Counted from the stretch's first letter, positions 16,229-25,214 are shown. The stretch is DNA of 64,000 nt from JACVRM01 sp963817375 (GCA_963817375.1 CAWFOB010000006.1:124001-188000); one strand, 5' to 3'. Notes: generated from the letters alone by a model not told the origin. Numbers and translations are program-made.

Positions 16229-17376
16229 CGTTCCACCTCCACCCACCGTCGCTCGCGGTCGGAAAGCGCGATCGAGTCGCCGAGCACGTTCTCCCAGTGC
16301 CCGGCGGCGAAGGTCGGATAGTCCGGCTCCGGCGGCGGGCCGCCCGCCGCGACCGCCGTGTAGACGGCGCGGTAGAGCTCGCGGAACGTGTCCGCGAAGC
16401 CCTCGGCATGCGCGGCCGGCAGGTACGTGCGCGCGGCCGCCTCGGGGCTCAGCAGGCCGGGGTTTCGCATCAGCACCTCGTTGGCTTTCTCGCGGTGGCC
16501 GAGCCACAGCTCCTCGTGCCGCTCCGAGTCCCACGCGAGCGCGGTGCGGGAGCCGTCCAGCTCGAAGCGCAGCGAGTTCTTGCGGCCGGCGCTCACCTGC
16601 GAGACGACGAGCGAGCCGCGCATGCCGCCTTCGCAGCGCAGCAGGATGTGTGCGATGTCCTCGGTCGTCATCCGGGCGTCGATGCGCTCGATGTCCCCCG
16701 CGTCTGCGTAGGTCTCGACCTCGCCGACCGGGCGGCGGCGCACGGGGATCATCGTCCCGAGGTCGGCGAGCAGGCTCTCCACGCGCCGGCCGCTCACGAA
16801 CTGGACCAGGTCGAGCCAGTGCGAGCCGATGTCGCCGACGGCGCGGAGCGCGCCGCCACGCTCGGGCTCGAGCCGCCAGTTCCAGTCGGTCGGCTGGTGC
16901 AGCCAGTCCTGCAGGTAGCCGCCGTGAGCGTTCCAGAGCGCGCCAAGCCGGCCGGCGCGGACGCGCGCCCGGGCCTCCTGGATCATCGGGTAGAAGCGGA
17001 TGTTGAAGTTCGTGCAGTGCACGAGCCCGCTTGCCTCCGCGAGCTCGAGCAGTTCGCCCGACTCGGCCGAGGTCAACGCGAGCGGCTTCTCGCAGACGAC
17101 GTGCTTGCCGGCGGCGAGCGCCTGCTTCGCCTGCGGGTAGTGCAGGTTGTTGGGCGTCGTCAGGTGGACGACGTCGACCGAGTCGTCCGCCAGGAGTGCC
17201 TCGTAGCTCTCGTAGACCGGTGCGACGGCCTTTGCGGCCGCCCGCTCCGGCGACGAGCCGACGACGCCGGCGACCGTGATGCCGAGCCGCCGCACGGCGT
17301 CCATATGCACGCGGCCGATGAAGCCGGTGCCCACGACCCCGGCCTTGAGGTCCGTGATGTCCGTGATGTCCGTCAT
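16225..17376 (-). CDS. Gfo/Idh/MocA family oxidoreductase
   Basis: A 383-residue NAD(P)-dependent dehydrogenase likely acting on a sugar or inositol-type compound. It has an N-terminal Rossmann motif (AGVVGTGFIGRVHMDAVRRL), the signature GKHVVCEKPLALT with its conserved Lys, and a C-terminal substrate domain containing DIGSHWLDLVQF with the expected His. The start region carries a repeated nine-base unit (GACATCACG), encoding TDITDIT after the Met, so the exact start is uncertain. It is the first gene of a coupled operon with the isomerase remnant and methyltransferase. The substrate is unknown. Confidence 0.9.
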   Translation of the reverse strand: MTDITDITDLKAGVVGTGFIGRVHMDAVRRLGITVAGVVGSSPERAAAKAVAPVYESYEALLADDSVDVVHLTTPNNLHYPQAKQALAAGKHVVCEKPLALTSAESGELLELAEASGLVHCTNFNIRFYPMIQEARARVRAGRLGALWNAHGGYLQDWLHQPTDWNWRLEPERGGALRAVGDIGSHWLDLVQFVSGRRVESLLADLGTMIPVRRRPVGEVETYADAGDIERIDARMTTEDIAHILLRCEGGMRGSLVVSQVSAGRKNSLRFELDGSRTALAWDSERHEELWLGHREKANEVLMRNPGLLSPEAAARTYLPAAHAEGFADTFRELYRAVYTAVAAGGPPPEPDYPTFAAGHWENVLGDSIALSDRERRWVEVER

Positions 17377-17517
17377 GCGTCCCACCGGGTCGATGCGCAG
17401 TTTGCGTGACCGGTTCCGGGCGCGGAAGACGAAGCTCGACCACTGGTCGAGGCTGCGCGCCGGATTCGCGAAGAAAGAGGCCTTCTTAACGGTTCGTCCA
17501 CAGCGAGCGCCGGTACC

Positions 17518-17754
17518 GTGTCTGGCAACCGAGGAGGCGCTCTGCTCGAACCCCCGAGAGAAGCGGCGACCACCATCACGTTTGTGTGCACGGGCTGCGG
17601 CTACGGCATCGCCATCCGCCGCGAGCCGCCGCCGTGCCCGATGTGTCACGGCACCCAGTGGGAGCCTGGCCCCTGGCGGCCGTTCACTTCGCTGGAAGAG
17701 GTGACGATCGTGCGGGCCGGCGCGGTCGCGCGCCGCGCAGCTACCTCGGACTGA
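17518..17754 (+). CDS. small zinc-ribbon (rubredoxin-like) protein
   Basis: A ~78-residue protein with one metal-binding knuckle pair: FVCTGCGYGI and PPCPMCHGTQW, that is CxxC...CxxC, plus an aromatic motif (GPWRPF), resembling the C-terminal rubredoxin-like part of rubrerythrin or generic zinc ribbons. The start is uncertain: GTG 17518 is the first in-frame candidate, but GAGGAGG sits downstream of it. It lies divergent to the Gfo/Idh/MocA gene and ends 16 bp before the convergent polymerase IV gene. The role is unknown. Confidence 0.65.
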   Translation: MSGNRGGALLEPPREAATTITFVCTGCGYGIAIRREPPPCPMCHGTQWEPGPWRPFTSLEEVTIVRAGAVARRAATSD

Positions 17755-17770
17755 CCGCGCTTCGGGAGCC

Positions 17771-18829
17771 CTACACCAGGGCGAGCTGGCGGAACGGCTC
17801 GAGACCGGACACGCCGACGCCGACGAGGCGCAGCGCGCCGGGCCGGTCGGCGAGCGCGCGGTCGAGCAGCGCACAGGCGAGCTCGGCGATCCGCTCCTCG
17901 TCGTCCGTGCCGACGGGCAGCGAGGTCGAGCGCGTCCGGATGGAGAAGTCGGCGTAGCGCAGCTTGGTCGTGATCGTGCGCGCGGTCTCGCCGGAGCGGT
18001 GCAGGTACCCCGTGACGTGGCCGGCCATGCGCCGGACCTCGTCATGGAGCCGCTCGCGCTCGGTGAGGTCGCGCTCGAACGTCTCTTCGCTGGAGATCGA
18101 CGGGTTCTGGGCGGTGCTCGCCGGCTCGACACGGCGCGGGTCGATGCCACGCGCGCGGTCGCGGAGGAGCGCGCCGATCTTCCCGGGCGCGAGCCGCCGC
18201 AGGGCGGCGTCTTCGAGCGCCGCCAGCGCGCCGATGGTGGTCACGCCGGCAGCGCGCAGGCGTTCCTCCGCCCGCGGCCCGACCCCGGGGAGCAGCCGGA
18301 CGTCGAACGGAGCGAGAAACGCGGCCTCGCGGCCGCGCGGGACGACGAGCAGCCCGCGCGGCTTGCGCCGGTCGCTCGCCACCTTGGCGACCACCTTGGA
18401 GGTCGAGACGCCGAGCGAGGCGCTGAGGCTCGTCGTGCCGAGCACGGCCGCCTGAACGGCCTCGGCCACCGCGCGCGCCTTCGTCATGTCGCGAGCGACA
18501 CCGTCGAGGGAGAGGTAGCCCTCGTCGAGGCCAGTGCGCTCCACGACCGGGACGACGTCGCGGATCGCCGACCAGACGGCCCGCGAGTACTCGGAGTAGA
18601 GGCTCTTCCTCGGCCGCACGAACACGACGTCGGGGCAGCGACGGCGAGCCTCGGCCGAGGACATCGCCGAGCGGATCCCGAACCGGCGCGCGACGTAGTT
18701 CGCGGTTGCGACCACGCCGCGGCCGTCCGGGTCGCCGCCGACGACGAGCGGAACCTCGCGCAGGCTCGGGTCTTCCAGCTCCTCGACGGCCGCGTAGAAC
18801 GCGTCGAGGTCGAGGTGGGCGACGATCAC
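17771..18829 (-). CDS. dinB: DNA polymerase IV, Y-family translesion polymerase
   Basis: A 352-residue error-prone polymerase. Palm motifs carry the catalytic carboxylates: VAHLDLDAFYAAVEE near the N-terminus and RTGLDEGYLSLDG around residue 105. The thumb has GVGPRAEERL (helix-hairpin-helix) and the C-terminal little-finger region starts near AQNPSISSEETF. A C-terminal beta-clamp motif is suggested by the terminal QLALV. GTG 18829 is preceded at seven bases by TAGTGT (18837-18842 on the plus strand), indicating a leaderless start. The gene ends 17 bp from the zinc-ribbon gene. Confidence 0.93.
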   Translation of the reverse strand: MIVAHLDLDAFYAAVEELEDPSLREVPLVVGGDPDGRGVVATANYVARRFGIRSAMSSAEARRRCPDVVFVRPRKSLYSEYSRAVWSAIRDVVPVVERTGLDEGYLSLDGVARDMTKARAVAEAVQAAVLGTTSLSASLGVSTSKVVAKVASDRRKPRGLLVVPRGREAAFLAPFDVRLLPGVGPRAEERLRAAGVTTIGALAALEDAALRRLAPGKIGALLRDRARGIDPRRVEPASTAQNPSISSEETFERDLTERERLHDEVRRMAGHVTGYLHRSGETARTITTKLRYADFSIRTRSTSLPVGTDDEERIAELACALLDRALADRPGALRLVGVGVSGLEPFRQLALV

Positions 18830-18836
18830 GGGGCGA

Positions 18837-18842
18837 ACACTA
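18837..18842 (-). promoter_or_regulatory. -10 element TAGTGT, leaderless dinB start
   Basis: TAGTGT is seven bases upstream of GTG 18829 on the minus strand, and no Shine-Dalgarno lies between. Confidence 0.6.
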
Positions 18843-18901
18843 GTTCGCGGGCGTGACGGTCTCGTCACGCTTCCGGCACAGACACGCGAACCTCGACCGC
18901 G

Positions 18902-18907
18902 TACCGT
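18902..18907 (+). promoter_or_regulatory. -10 element TACCGT for small hypothetical gene
   Basis: TACCGT lies seven bases before ATG 18915, with no ribosome binding site in between. It is divergent from the dinB promoter, about 60 bp away. Confidence 0.55.
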
Positions 18908-18914
18908 CGTCTCC

Positions 18915-19178
18915 ATGGCAAAGACGGCGACACCCTGGGGCCGCGCCGAGGTCGTCGAGGAGCTTTCAGTGCCGCAGCGCGCCGGCGACAAGCGGTTCGC
19001 GTGCATCGTCCAGCTGCTCGCAACGGAGCGCGGCGAGCAGCTCGTGCGCTTCTCCTACTCGACCGGCGGGGCGGCTCGCCGAGGCCCGGTCACGCTGCGG
19101 GCGCGTGATCTGGAGCGGCTTCGCGCCGCGCTCGCCGCCCGCCCCGAGCTCGCTCGCGCCCTTCCCCTCGGCCCGTAG
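18915..19178 (+). CDS. small hypothetical protein
   Basis: An 87-residue basic/Ala-rich protein with no recognised family. It contains KRFACIVQLLATERGEQLVR and RFSYSTGGAARRGPVTLRAR, then a Leu/Ala/Arg-rich helix at the C-terminus. The pattern (strand-strand-helix) might be a small regulatory or nucleic-acid-binding domain. ATG 18915 is well placed behind TACCGT and codon use is normal, so it is probably a real gene. It is divergent from dinB, so co-regulation with DNA damage is possible but not shown. Confidence 0.6.
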   Translation: MAKTATPWGRAEVVEELSVPQRAGDKRFACIVQLLATERGEQLVRFSYSTGGAARRGPVTLRARDLERLRAALAARPELARALPLGP

Positions 19179-19235
19179 CGGCGCCGGGGAGTGGGCATGC
19201 GCACACCTTCCCCTCCGCGCGCGGCGCGAAAACCG

Positions 19236-19925
19236 TCAGGCCGGGATCGGTGTGCGTGCGCTGGCGGCGGCGACGAGCGACTCGAGGATCGGCAGACCGC
19301 CGGTCGGGCCGAGCAGCGGGTCTACCGCGTGCTCGGGATGCGGCATGAGGCCCATGACGTTCCGCCGCTCGTTGACCACGCCGGCCACGTCGTTCACCGA
19401 CCCGTTCGGGTTCCCGCCCACATAGCGGAGCACGACCTGGCCGCCCGACTCCACGGCGTCCAGCAGCTCGCCGTCGGCGAACCAGGCGCCCTCGCCGTGC
19501 TTGATCGGGATCGTCAGCACATCGCCGGGCGAGCACGACTCCGTGAACGGGGTGTCGGCCTGCTCGACGCGCACGTCGACGTCGGCGCAGACAAACTCGA
19601 GCGACGCGTTCCGGCGCAGGACGCCGGGGAGCAGCCCGGCCTCGCAGAGCACCTGGAAGCCGTTGCAGATCCCGAGCACCGGCCCGCCCGCCTCGGCGAA
19701 CTCGCGCACGGCCCGCATCGCCGGCGAGAACCGCGCGATCGCGCCGCAGCGCAGGTAGTCGCCGTACGAGAAGCCGCCCGGGAGCACGACGGCGCCGACC
19801 TCGGGCAGCCGCTCCGCCTCGTGCCACACCGCGACCGGCTCGGCGCCGAGCAGCGCGAGCGCATGCAGCGCGTCGCGGTCGTCGTTCGACCCGGGGAACG
19901 TGACGACGGCGACCCGTGCTCTCAC
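19236..19925 (-). CDS. purQ: phosphoribosylformylglycinamidine synthase glutaminase subunit PurQ
   Basis: A 229-residue class I glutamine amidotransferase that supplies ammonia to PurL in step four of purine synthesis. The catalytic Cys lies in LGICNGFQVL, and the His/Glu pair is in GLMPHPEHAVDP. It also has VVTFPGSNDDRDA and PGGFSYGDYLRCG, typical of PurQ. The GTG start overlaps the purS stop (GTGA), so it is co-translated at the end of the purBCSQ operon. The large partner purL does not follow it here and must lie elsewhere. Confidence 0.95.
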   Translation of the reverse strand: MRARVAVVTFPGSNDDRDALHALALLGAEPVAVWHEAERLPEVGAVVLPGGFSYGDYLRCGAIARFSPAMRAVREFAEAGGPVLGICNGFQVLCEAGLLPGVLRRNASLEFVCADVDVRVEQADTPFTESCSPGDVLTIPIKHGEGAWFADGELLDAVESGGQVVLRYVGGNPNGSVNDVAGVVNERRNVMGLMPHPEHAVDPLLGPTGGLPILESLVAAASARTPIPA

Positions 19926-20170
19926 GCGCCGCCCTCGGATATCCGGAGCTCGTAGGACTCGATCAGCGGGTTCGTCAGGAGCTGCTCGCACATCCGCTCG
20001 AGCTCGGCACGCGCCTGCTCCGCGTCGGGCGCGTCCACGTCGAGCTCGACGAGGCGCCCGACGCGCGCCCCGCTGACGGAGAAGCCGAGGTGACGCAGCG
20101 AGCTCTCGACCGCCGCGCCCTGGGGGTCGAGGATCCCGGCCTTGGGCCTCACGAGGACGGTGGCCTTCAC
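19922..20170 (-). CDS. purS: phosphoribosylformylglycinamidine synthase PurS subunit
   Basis: An 82-residue PurS, the small dimeric subunit that bridges PurQ and PurL in the three-part FGAM synthase of Gram-positive bacteria. It opens VKATVLVRPKAGILDPQGAA, with the typical LRHLGFSVSGARVGRL and a C-terminal LLTNPLIESYELRI. Start GTG 20170 overlaps the purC stop, and its own stop overlaps purQ. The presence of PurS supports the separate PurL/Q/S arrangement rather than the fused large PurL. Confidence 0.93.
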   Translation of the reverse strand: MKATVLVRPKAGILDPQGAAVESSLRHLGFSVSGARVGRLVELDVDAPDAEQARAELERMCEQLLTNPLIESYELRISEGGA

Positions 20171-21028
20171 CGGAGCACCACTTCCGGGTCGGCGAGATAG
20201 TCGTCGAACGCGATCCCGGTGACCCGCTCGAAGGCCTCGACGTACCGCGCGCGCGTCCCGTCGACGACGTCGGCGGGCAGCTCCGGGCCGGGCTCGGTCT
20301 TGTCCCAGCCGAGCGTCTCGCAGTAGTCGCGCACGAACTGCTTGTCGAAGGACGGCTGCGGGCCGCCGGCCCGGTACTCGTCGGCCGGCCAGAAGCGCGA
20401 CGAATCGGGCGTCATCGCCTCGTCGCCCAGCACCAGCTTCCCGTCCCGGTCGACGCCGAGCTCGAACTTCGTGTCGGCGAGCAGGATCCCGCGCTTCGCC
20501 GCGTACCCGGCGCCGAACTCGTACAGCGCGAGCGAGATGCGCTCCGCCTCGGCGAAGCGCTCGGCGCCGACCAGCTCCGCCGCCTGCTCCCGCGTGATGT
20601 TCTCGTCGTGGCCGCTCGTCGCCTTGGTCGCCGGGGTGAAGATCGGCTCCGGCAGCCGGTCGGACTCGGTCAGCCCCTGCGGGCAGCTGATGCCCGCAGA
20701 CGGCGCCCGTCGCCTTGTAGTCCTTCCAGCCCGAGCCGGAGAGGTAGCCGCGGACGACGCACTCGATCGGCAGCATCTCGAGCCGCCGGCACTCGAGCGA
20801 GCGCCCGTCGGGCCGGATCGCGAGCAGGTGATTTCCGACGATGTCGCGCGTCCGCGCGAACCAGAACCCCGAGAGGCCGGTGAGGACGCGGCCCTTGTCC
20901 GGGATCTCGGTCGGCAGGACGACGTCGAAGGTGGAGATGCGGTCGCTCGCCGTGAGCAGGAGCCGCTCGTCGTCGAGCGCGTAGAGCTCGCGAACCTTGC
21001 CGGAACCGACGTGCACCACTTCAGACAT
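20167..21028 (-). pseudogene. purC: SAICAR synthetase PurC, frame broken by one inserted base
   Basis: PurC joins aspartate to CAIR. The N-terminal part reads in one frame (SEVVHVGSGKVRELYAL, SDRISTFDVVLPTEIPDKG, GSGWKDYKATGAVCG), while the remainder (GLTESDRLPEPIFTPATKA, GHDENITREQ, LADTKFELGVD, FDKQFVRDY) is in another. One extra G within 20677-20699 explains the switch. That segment is a perfect nine-base inverted repeat (CTGCGGGCA / TGCCCGCAG), a likely site for sequencing error. The corrected length is 286 residues. The ATG at 21028 follows GGGGAGG. The gene is essential for purine synthesis, so an artefact is the likelier reading. Confidence 0.85.
20677..20699. repeat. perfect 9-bp inverted repeat at the purC frame switch
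   Basis: CTGCGGGCA (20677-20685), five bases, TGCCCGCAG (20691-20699). It coincides with the position where the purC frame changes, so it may cause an insertion error or reflect local structure. Confidence 0.7.
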
Positions 21029-22345
21029 GCAGGGCCTCCCCGTGGAGTCGTGATTGGAGCGCCTCGAGGCGCTCGAAGACGGTGTCGACGTGCTTGCTGT
21101 ACGCCGCGTCGTCGAAGACCTCGTCGAGGTCGACGCGGGCGGCGATCTCGGCATCCGCGCCGACGAGCTCTCGGAGCGGTTGCTCCTCGTCCCACGCGCG
21201 CATCGCGTTTCGCTGCACCAGTCGGTAGGCCTCGTCGCGCTCGAGGCCGGACTCGACGAGCGCGAGCAGGAGCCGCTGGCTCGCGTGCAGCCCGAAGCTC
21301 GCCTCGATGTTCCGGCGCATCCGCTCGGGCCGGACGACCAGGCCTTCGACGAGCCACGCGAAGCGGTCGAGCATGTAGTCGAGCGCGAGGAACGCGTCCG
21401 GGATGGCCACGCGCTCGGCCGACGAGTGCGAGATGTCGCGCTCGTGCCAGAGCGCCACGTTCTCGAGGCCGACGATCGCCTGTGCGCGGACGATCCGCGC
21501 CAGCCCGCAGATGCGCTCGGCCACGACCGGATTGCGCTTGTGCGGCATCGCGGACGAGCCCTTCTGCTTGCGGCCGAACGGCTCGCCCACCTCGCCGACC
21601 TCCGTCCGGGCGAGGTGGCGGATCTCGAGCGCGAAGCGTCTCGAGCGACGCCGCGACGAGCGCCAGCGCGCAGAGCAGCTCCGCGTGGCGGTCGCGCTGG
21701 ATGACCTGCGTGGAGGTCGGCGCAGGTTCGAGGCCGAGCCGCTCGCAGGCGACGCGCTCGACCTGCGGATCGACCGCGGCGTACGTCCCGACCACGCCGG
21801 ACAGCTTCCCGACGCGCATGCCTTCGAGCGCATGCTGCACGCCGCTCCCGGCCGCGCTCGAGCTCGAACGCCCACCCGGCGAGCTTCAGCCCGAACGTCG
21901 TCGGCTCGGCATGGATCCCGTGCGTCCGGCCCATGATCGGCGTCAGGCGGTGCTGCTCGGCGCGGGCGACGACCGCCGCGAACGAGCGGTCGATGCCCTC
22001 GACGACCAGCGCGCCGGCGTCGCGCACCTGGAGCGCGAGCGCGGTGTCGAGCACGTCCGACGACGTGAGCCCGTAGTGCAGCCAGCGGCCCTCGGGCCCG
22101 AGGCCGGCGGAGGCAGCGTCGACGAAGGCGGCGACGTCGTGGTGGGTCTCGCGCTCGAGCTCGGCGACGCGCTCGGGCGACGGCACGTGCGCGCCCTCGC
22201 GGATGGCGGCGACGTCCCCGCGCGGCACGACCCCGAGGTCTGCCCAGCCGTCGAGCGCGGCCAGCTCGACCTCGAGCCACGCGCCCAGCTTCGCCTCCTC
22301 CGACCAGATCCGCGCCATCGCCGGGCGCGTGTACCGCGCGATCAC
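21021..22345 (-). pseudogene. purB: adenylosuccinate lyase PurB, frame broken by two inserted bases
   Basis: PurB cleaves adenylosuccinate and SAICAR. The sequence runs through three frames: first MIARYTRPAMARIW to about residue 165 (with LTSSDVLDTALALQ and GRTHGIHAEPTTFG), then LEGMRVGKLSGVVGTYAAV, then EVGEPFGRKQKGSSAMPHKRNP (signature) and QRLLLALVESG. One extra base near 21841-21846 and one extra T near 21639 are enough to restore the 440-residue protein. Start GTG 22345 has TACGAT six bases before it. The catalytic elements all remain, so sequencing insertions are favoured over a real pseudogene. Confidence 0.85.
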
Positions 22346-22351
22346 CCGCGG

Positions 22352-22357
22352 ATCGTA
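22352..22357 (-). promoter_or_regulatory. -10 element TACGAT, leaderless start of purB operon
   Basis: TACGAT sits six bases upstream of GTG 22345 on the minus strand. It probably drives the whole purB-purC-purS-purQ operon, since the downstream genes are joined by short overlaps. Confidence 0.6.
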
Positions 22358-22370
22358 TCGGCGCGGCCTG

Positions 22371-24494
22371 TCAGCGCCTGGCGGGGAGGTCGATGCTCAG
22401 GCTCGAGTGCCGGAGGTACGGGTCGGTGAGCACGATCTTCACCCGGTAGCGCACGCCGGGCTTGAGCCGCTTCTCGAGGACGCGGATGCGGAGCGGCAGC
22501 GCGCCGGGCCGGAGCTGCACCGTCTTCAGCGTGTTGGTCGGCCCGCCCTGCAGGAAGGCACCTATGCGGCTGCCCTTGCGCAGCAGGGTGACCCGACGGC
22601 CGGTCGGGCCGACCACCGTGACCGCGAGGCGGGCCTGGCTGTCGAGGGTGAAGCGCGTGCGCACGAGGACGGTCGTCTTGCTCGGGCTGCTCACGAGCAC
22701 CGGGCTCACCAGCGTCATCCGGGGGCGGGCGGTCGTTGCGTAGCGCGGGTCCCCCCACGCGCCGGCCGTGAACAGCGCGATCCGGCCGGGGCGCCGGGTG
22801 AGCACGTGCAGCCCACCGGCGGAGTCGCGGTAGGCGCCGGTCTCCTGCCCCTCGGGCAGCGTCGTGGAGGCCAGCTCGGAGATCGCCCGGAAGACGCCGC
22901 GTCCCGGAAGGATGCCGGGCACGGCGTCGCCGGGGGCGGCTCCGAAGGTGACGTCGATCGGCCACGGAAGCGGTGCGGGCGCGCCGAAGCCGAGCGCGAC
23001 CGCGAACCCGGGCATGGAGAGCCGGCTCGGGGAGGAGGCGAGCGAGACGGTCGTGCCGGGCGGGACCGCACCGGGCTGCCAGGAGGCCACCGCGACGGCA
23101 TCCGCCGTGGTCACGGCGCCCGCCTGGCCGAGCGCCGCGACGGTCGAGCCGATGACCGGCGTCGGCACCGGCGCAGGCGCGACGACGGCGGTGGAGACCG
23201 CGCTCGCCGAGCTGGAGCCACCCGTGCCCGTCGCCGTCACGACGAGCGAGACCTTCGAGCCGATGTCGCCGGGCGTGATCACGTACGTCGACGTGCTCGC
23301 ACCCGCGATCACCGCACAGGTGGTGCCCACGGCCGGGCAGCGTCGCCACTGGTACGCATAGCTCTTCGGCGTGCCGGTCCACGTCCCGGTCGCGCCGGTC
23401 AGCGTCTGCCCCGCCTGGGCCAGGCCCACGACCGTCGGAAGCTTCGTCGCCTTCGGCGCGGCCGACGGCGTCGTCCCGGAGCTTGCCACCGCGAGCGTCG
23501 GCACCGAGTCCGCCGCGTCGGTGCCGCCGGCGGTGGTCGCGGTCACGCTCGCGACGAGTGCATGGCCGACGTCGGCCGCGACCGGCGTGTACGTGCTGTT
23601 CGTCGCGCCCGTAATCGGCACGCACCCGCTGCCGGCCGCGGTGCAGCGCTGCCATTCGTAGGTGAACGAGGCGGGCTTGCCGCCGGTCCAGCCCCCGGCG
23701 GTGGCGACGAGCAGGCGCCCGGCCTGCGGGGTGCCGACGACGGCCGGCGGCTCGCTCGAGGCCGGCGGGCCGGCCGCCGTCGCCGGCATCAGGCCCGGGC
23801 TCAGCGACGCGCCGTTGACGCGGTCGCCGTCCACGCAGCCGCCGATGCCCGGCACGCTCGAGCAGCTCGTCCACTGCCAGAACGTCCACCCGAGGCCGTT
23901 CCAGCCGGCAGCGGGCAGGAGCGGGAGCGACGCCTTCGTCCAGTGTGCGATCCAGAGCCGGTTGCCGTCCGCGGCGAAGAGCGGCGTGTCGCCGAGCGAC
24001 GTCTTCCAGAAGCTCGGCGAGGCATAGATGAGCGGGCGGGCGCCGAGTCGCGCATAGACCTGGTCGAGGAACGCCTGCGTCCAGGTCGTCAGCCGCGTGA
24101 CGCCGAGACCGCCGGTCTTCTCGAGGTCGAGCACCGGCAGCAGGTCGCCGCGCCTCGGCTGCGCTGCGGCGACGAAGTAGTCCGCCTGCGCGATGCCGCT
24201 CGCGATCGCCGCCGCGTCGGAGGTGCCCGCCGGCCGTGCGAAGTGGTACGCGCCGATCCGCAGGCCGGCAGCGGCCGCGCCGGCGCGGTTTGTCACATAC
24301 GTCGGGTCGATGTAGGTCGTTCCCTCGGTCGCCTTCGCGAAGGCGAAGTCGTATCCCGCCGCGCCGACCTGGAGCCAGCCGATCTGGCCCTGCCAGTGCG
24401 AGACGTCGATCCCTTTCGGCGCCTCGGCGGCGCCGGCGGTGCCGGCGAAAGCGAGGAATGCGAGCGCGAGCGCGGCGATGCGGACCCCGGGCAT
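22371..24494 (-). CDS. secreted GH25 lysozyme with Ig-like repeats
   Basis: A 707-residue exported muramidase. After the signal peptide (VRIAALALAFLAFAGTAGA) a GH25 domain (about 28-215) shows GIDVSHWQGQIGW, FAFAKATEGTTY and the catalytic pair in LLPVLDLEKTGG, followed by FWQWTSCSSVPGIGG with a disulfide candidate. Two Ig-like domains follow (about 235-325 and 333-420), each with a GWTG/GTWTG turn and a paired-Cys QRC/RRC strand. The rest is a low-complexity linker and a beta-rich C-terminal domain without recognised function. It cleaves or remodels peptidoglycan. ATG 24494 follows TAGCGT by seven bases. Confidence 0.9.
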   Translation of the reverse strand: MPGVRIAALALAFLAFAGTAGAAEAPKGIDVSHWQGQIGWLQVGAAGYDFAFAKATEGTTYIDPTYVTNRAGAAAAGLRIGAYHFARPAGTSDAAAIASGIAQADYFVAAAQPRRGDLLPVLDLEKTGGLGVTRLTTWTQAFLDQVYARLGARPLIYASPSFWKTSLGDTPLFAADGNRLWIAHWTKASLPLLPAAGWNGLGWTFWQWTSCSSVPGIGGCVDGDRVNGASLSPGLMPATAAGPPASSEPPAVVGTPQAGRLLVATAGGWTGGKPASFTYEWQRCTAAGSGCVPITGATNSTYTPVAADVGHALVASVTATTAGGTDAADSVPTLAVASSGTTPSAAPKATKLPTVVGLAQAGQTLTGATGTWTGTPKSYAYQWRRCPAVGTTCAVIAGASTSTYVITPGDIGSKVSLVVTATGTGGSSSASAVSTAVVAPAPVPTPVIGSTVAALGQAGAVTTADAVAVASWQPGAVPPGTTVSLASSPSRLSMPGFAVALGFGAPAPLPWPIDVTFGAAPGDAVPGILPGRGVFRAISELASTTLPEGQETGAYRDSAGGLHVLTRRPGRIALFTAGAWGDPRYATTARPRMTLVSPVLVSSPSKTTVLVRTRFTLDSQARLAVTVVGPTGRRVTLLRKGSRIGAFLQGGPTNTLKTVQLRPGALPLRIRVLEKRLKPGVRYRVKIVLTDPYLRHSSLSIDLPARR

Positions 24495-24501
24495 CCGTTT
24501 C

Positions 24502-24507
24502 ACGCTA
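24502..24507 (-). promoter_or_regulatory. -10 element TAGCGT, leaderless start of lysozyme gene
   Basis: TAGCGT lies seven bases before ATG 24494 on the minus strand; an in-frame GTG overlaps its end and is less likely as the start. Confidence 0.55.
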
Positions 24508-24570
24508 GCGAGGGCAGGTGAAGACGCTGTAAGCGGAATACCCGTCGGCACCGCTTCGTTGTCGCGCTCC

Positions 24571-25107
24571 ATGAAGATCACGACCATCGGCAAAGGCAAC
24601 ATCGGGGGCGGGCTCGCCCGCCTCTTCGAGCTGGCCGGGCACGACGTCACCACGCTCGGCCACGAGGGCGGCGACGCGTCGGACGCCGACGTGGTCATCG
24701 TCGCCGTCCCCGGTGGCGCGATCACCGAGGCGCTGGCGCGTGTCAGCGGCATCGAAGGCAAGACCGCGATCGACGCGACCAACGCATTCGCCGGTCGCAA
24801 CGAGTCGTACCCCTCGCTCGCGCACGAGGTGCAGGCGGCCACCGGCGGGCCGGTCGCGAAGGCATTCAACGCCAACTTCGCCGCGCTCTACGACCAGATC
24901 GCCGAGCAGCGGCAGACGCCGAGCTGCCTCTACGCCGCCGACGAAGCTGCGCGTGAGGTGACCGAGCAGCTCATCCGCGACGCCGGCTATGACCCGGTCA
25001 GCGTGGGCGGGCTCGAGAACGCCCGTGCGCTCGAGGACTTCGTCCCGGAGCTGCTCGGGAAGATGGGCCGCGTCTTCTATCGCTTCGCGCCGCCCGGCGA
25101 GCTCTGA
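24571..25107 (+). CDS. NAD(P)-binding oxidoreductase, F420-dependent NADP reductase-like
   Basis: A 178-residue Rossmann-fold protein. The N-terminus KITTIGKGNIGGGLARLF is a dinucleotide-binding GxGxxG motif, and the second strand ends in HEGGDASDADVVIVAVP, like the NADPH-F420 oxidoreductase (NPDOR) family that includes small proteins related to ProC. DATNAFAGR and FNANFAALYD are typical of the family, where F420-dependent reductase and NADP reductase functions both occur. Whether F420 is used cannot be shown from the sequence. It stands alone, divergent from the lysozyme gene. Confidence 0.8.
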   Translation: MKITTIGKGNIGGGLARLFELAGHDVTTLGHEGGDASDADVVIVAVPGGAITEALARVSGIEGKTAIDATNAFAGRNESYPSLAHEVQAATGGPVAKAFNANFAALYDQIAEQRQTPSCLYAADEAAREVTEQLIRDAGYDPVSVGGLENARALEDFVPELLGKMGRVFYRFAPPGEL

Positions 25108-25214
25108 GCTCGTCCGTACTTCCCCGTGGACCGATCCGCGCCCGGTCCGATGGCGCCTCCGCAGTCGCGCCGGAGACTCGGGGCAGACAGCGATCCCGAA
25201 GGAGGTTCGGAACC

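Noticed and set aside
17341..17376. GACATCACG repeats at the oxidoreductase start as a regulatory iteron
   Set aside because: Only two to three units, all coding and in frame; a simple micro-duplication is enough.
20167..22345. Programmed frameshifting in purB/purC
   Set aside because: Three shifts in two genes, all gains of one base, with no slippery heptamers and a known error-prone hairpin, fit insertions better.
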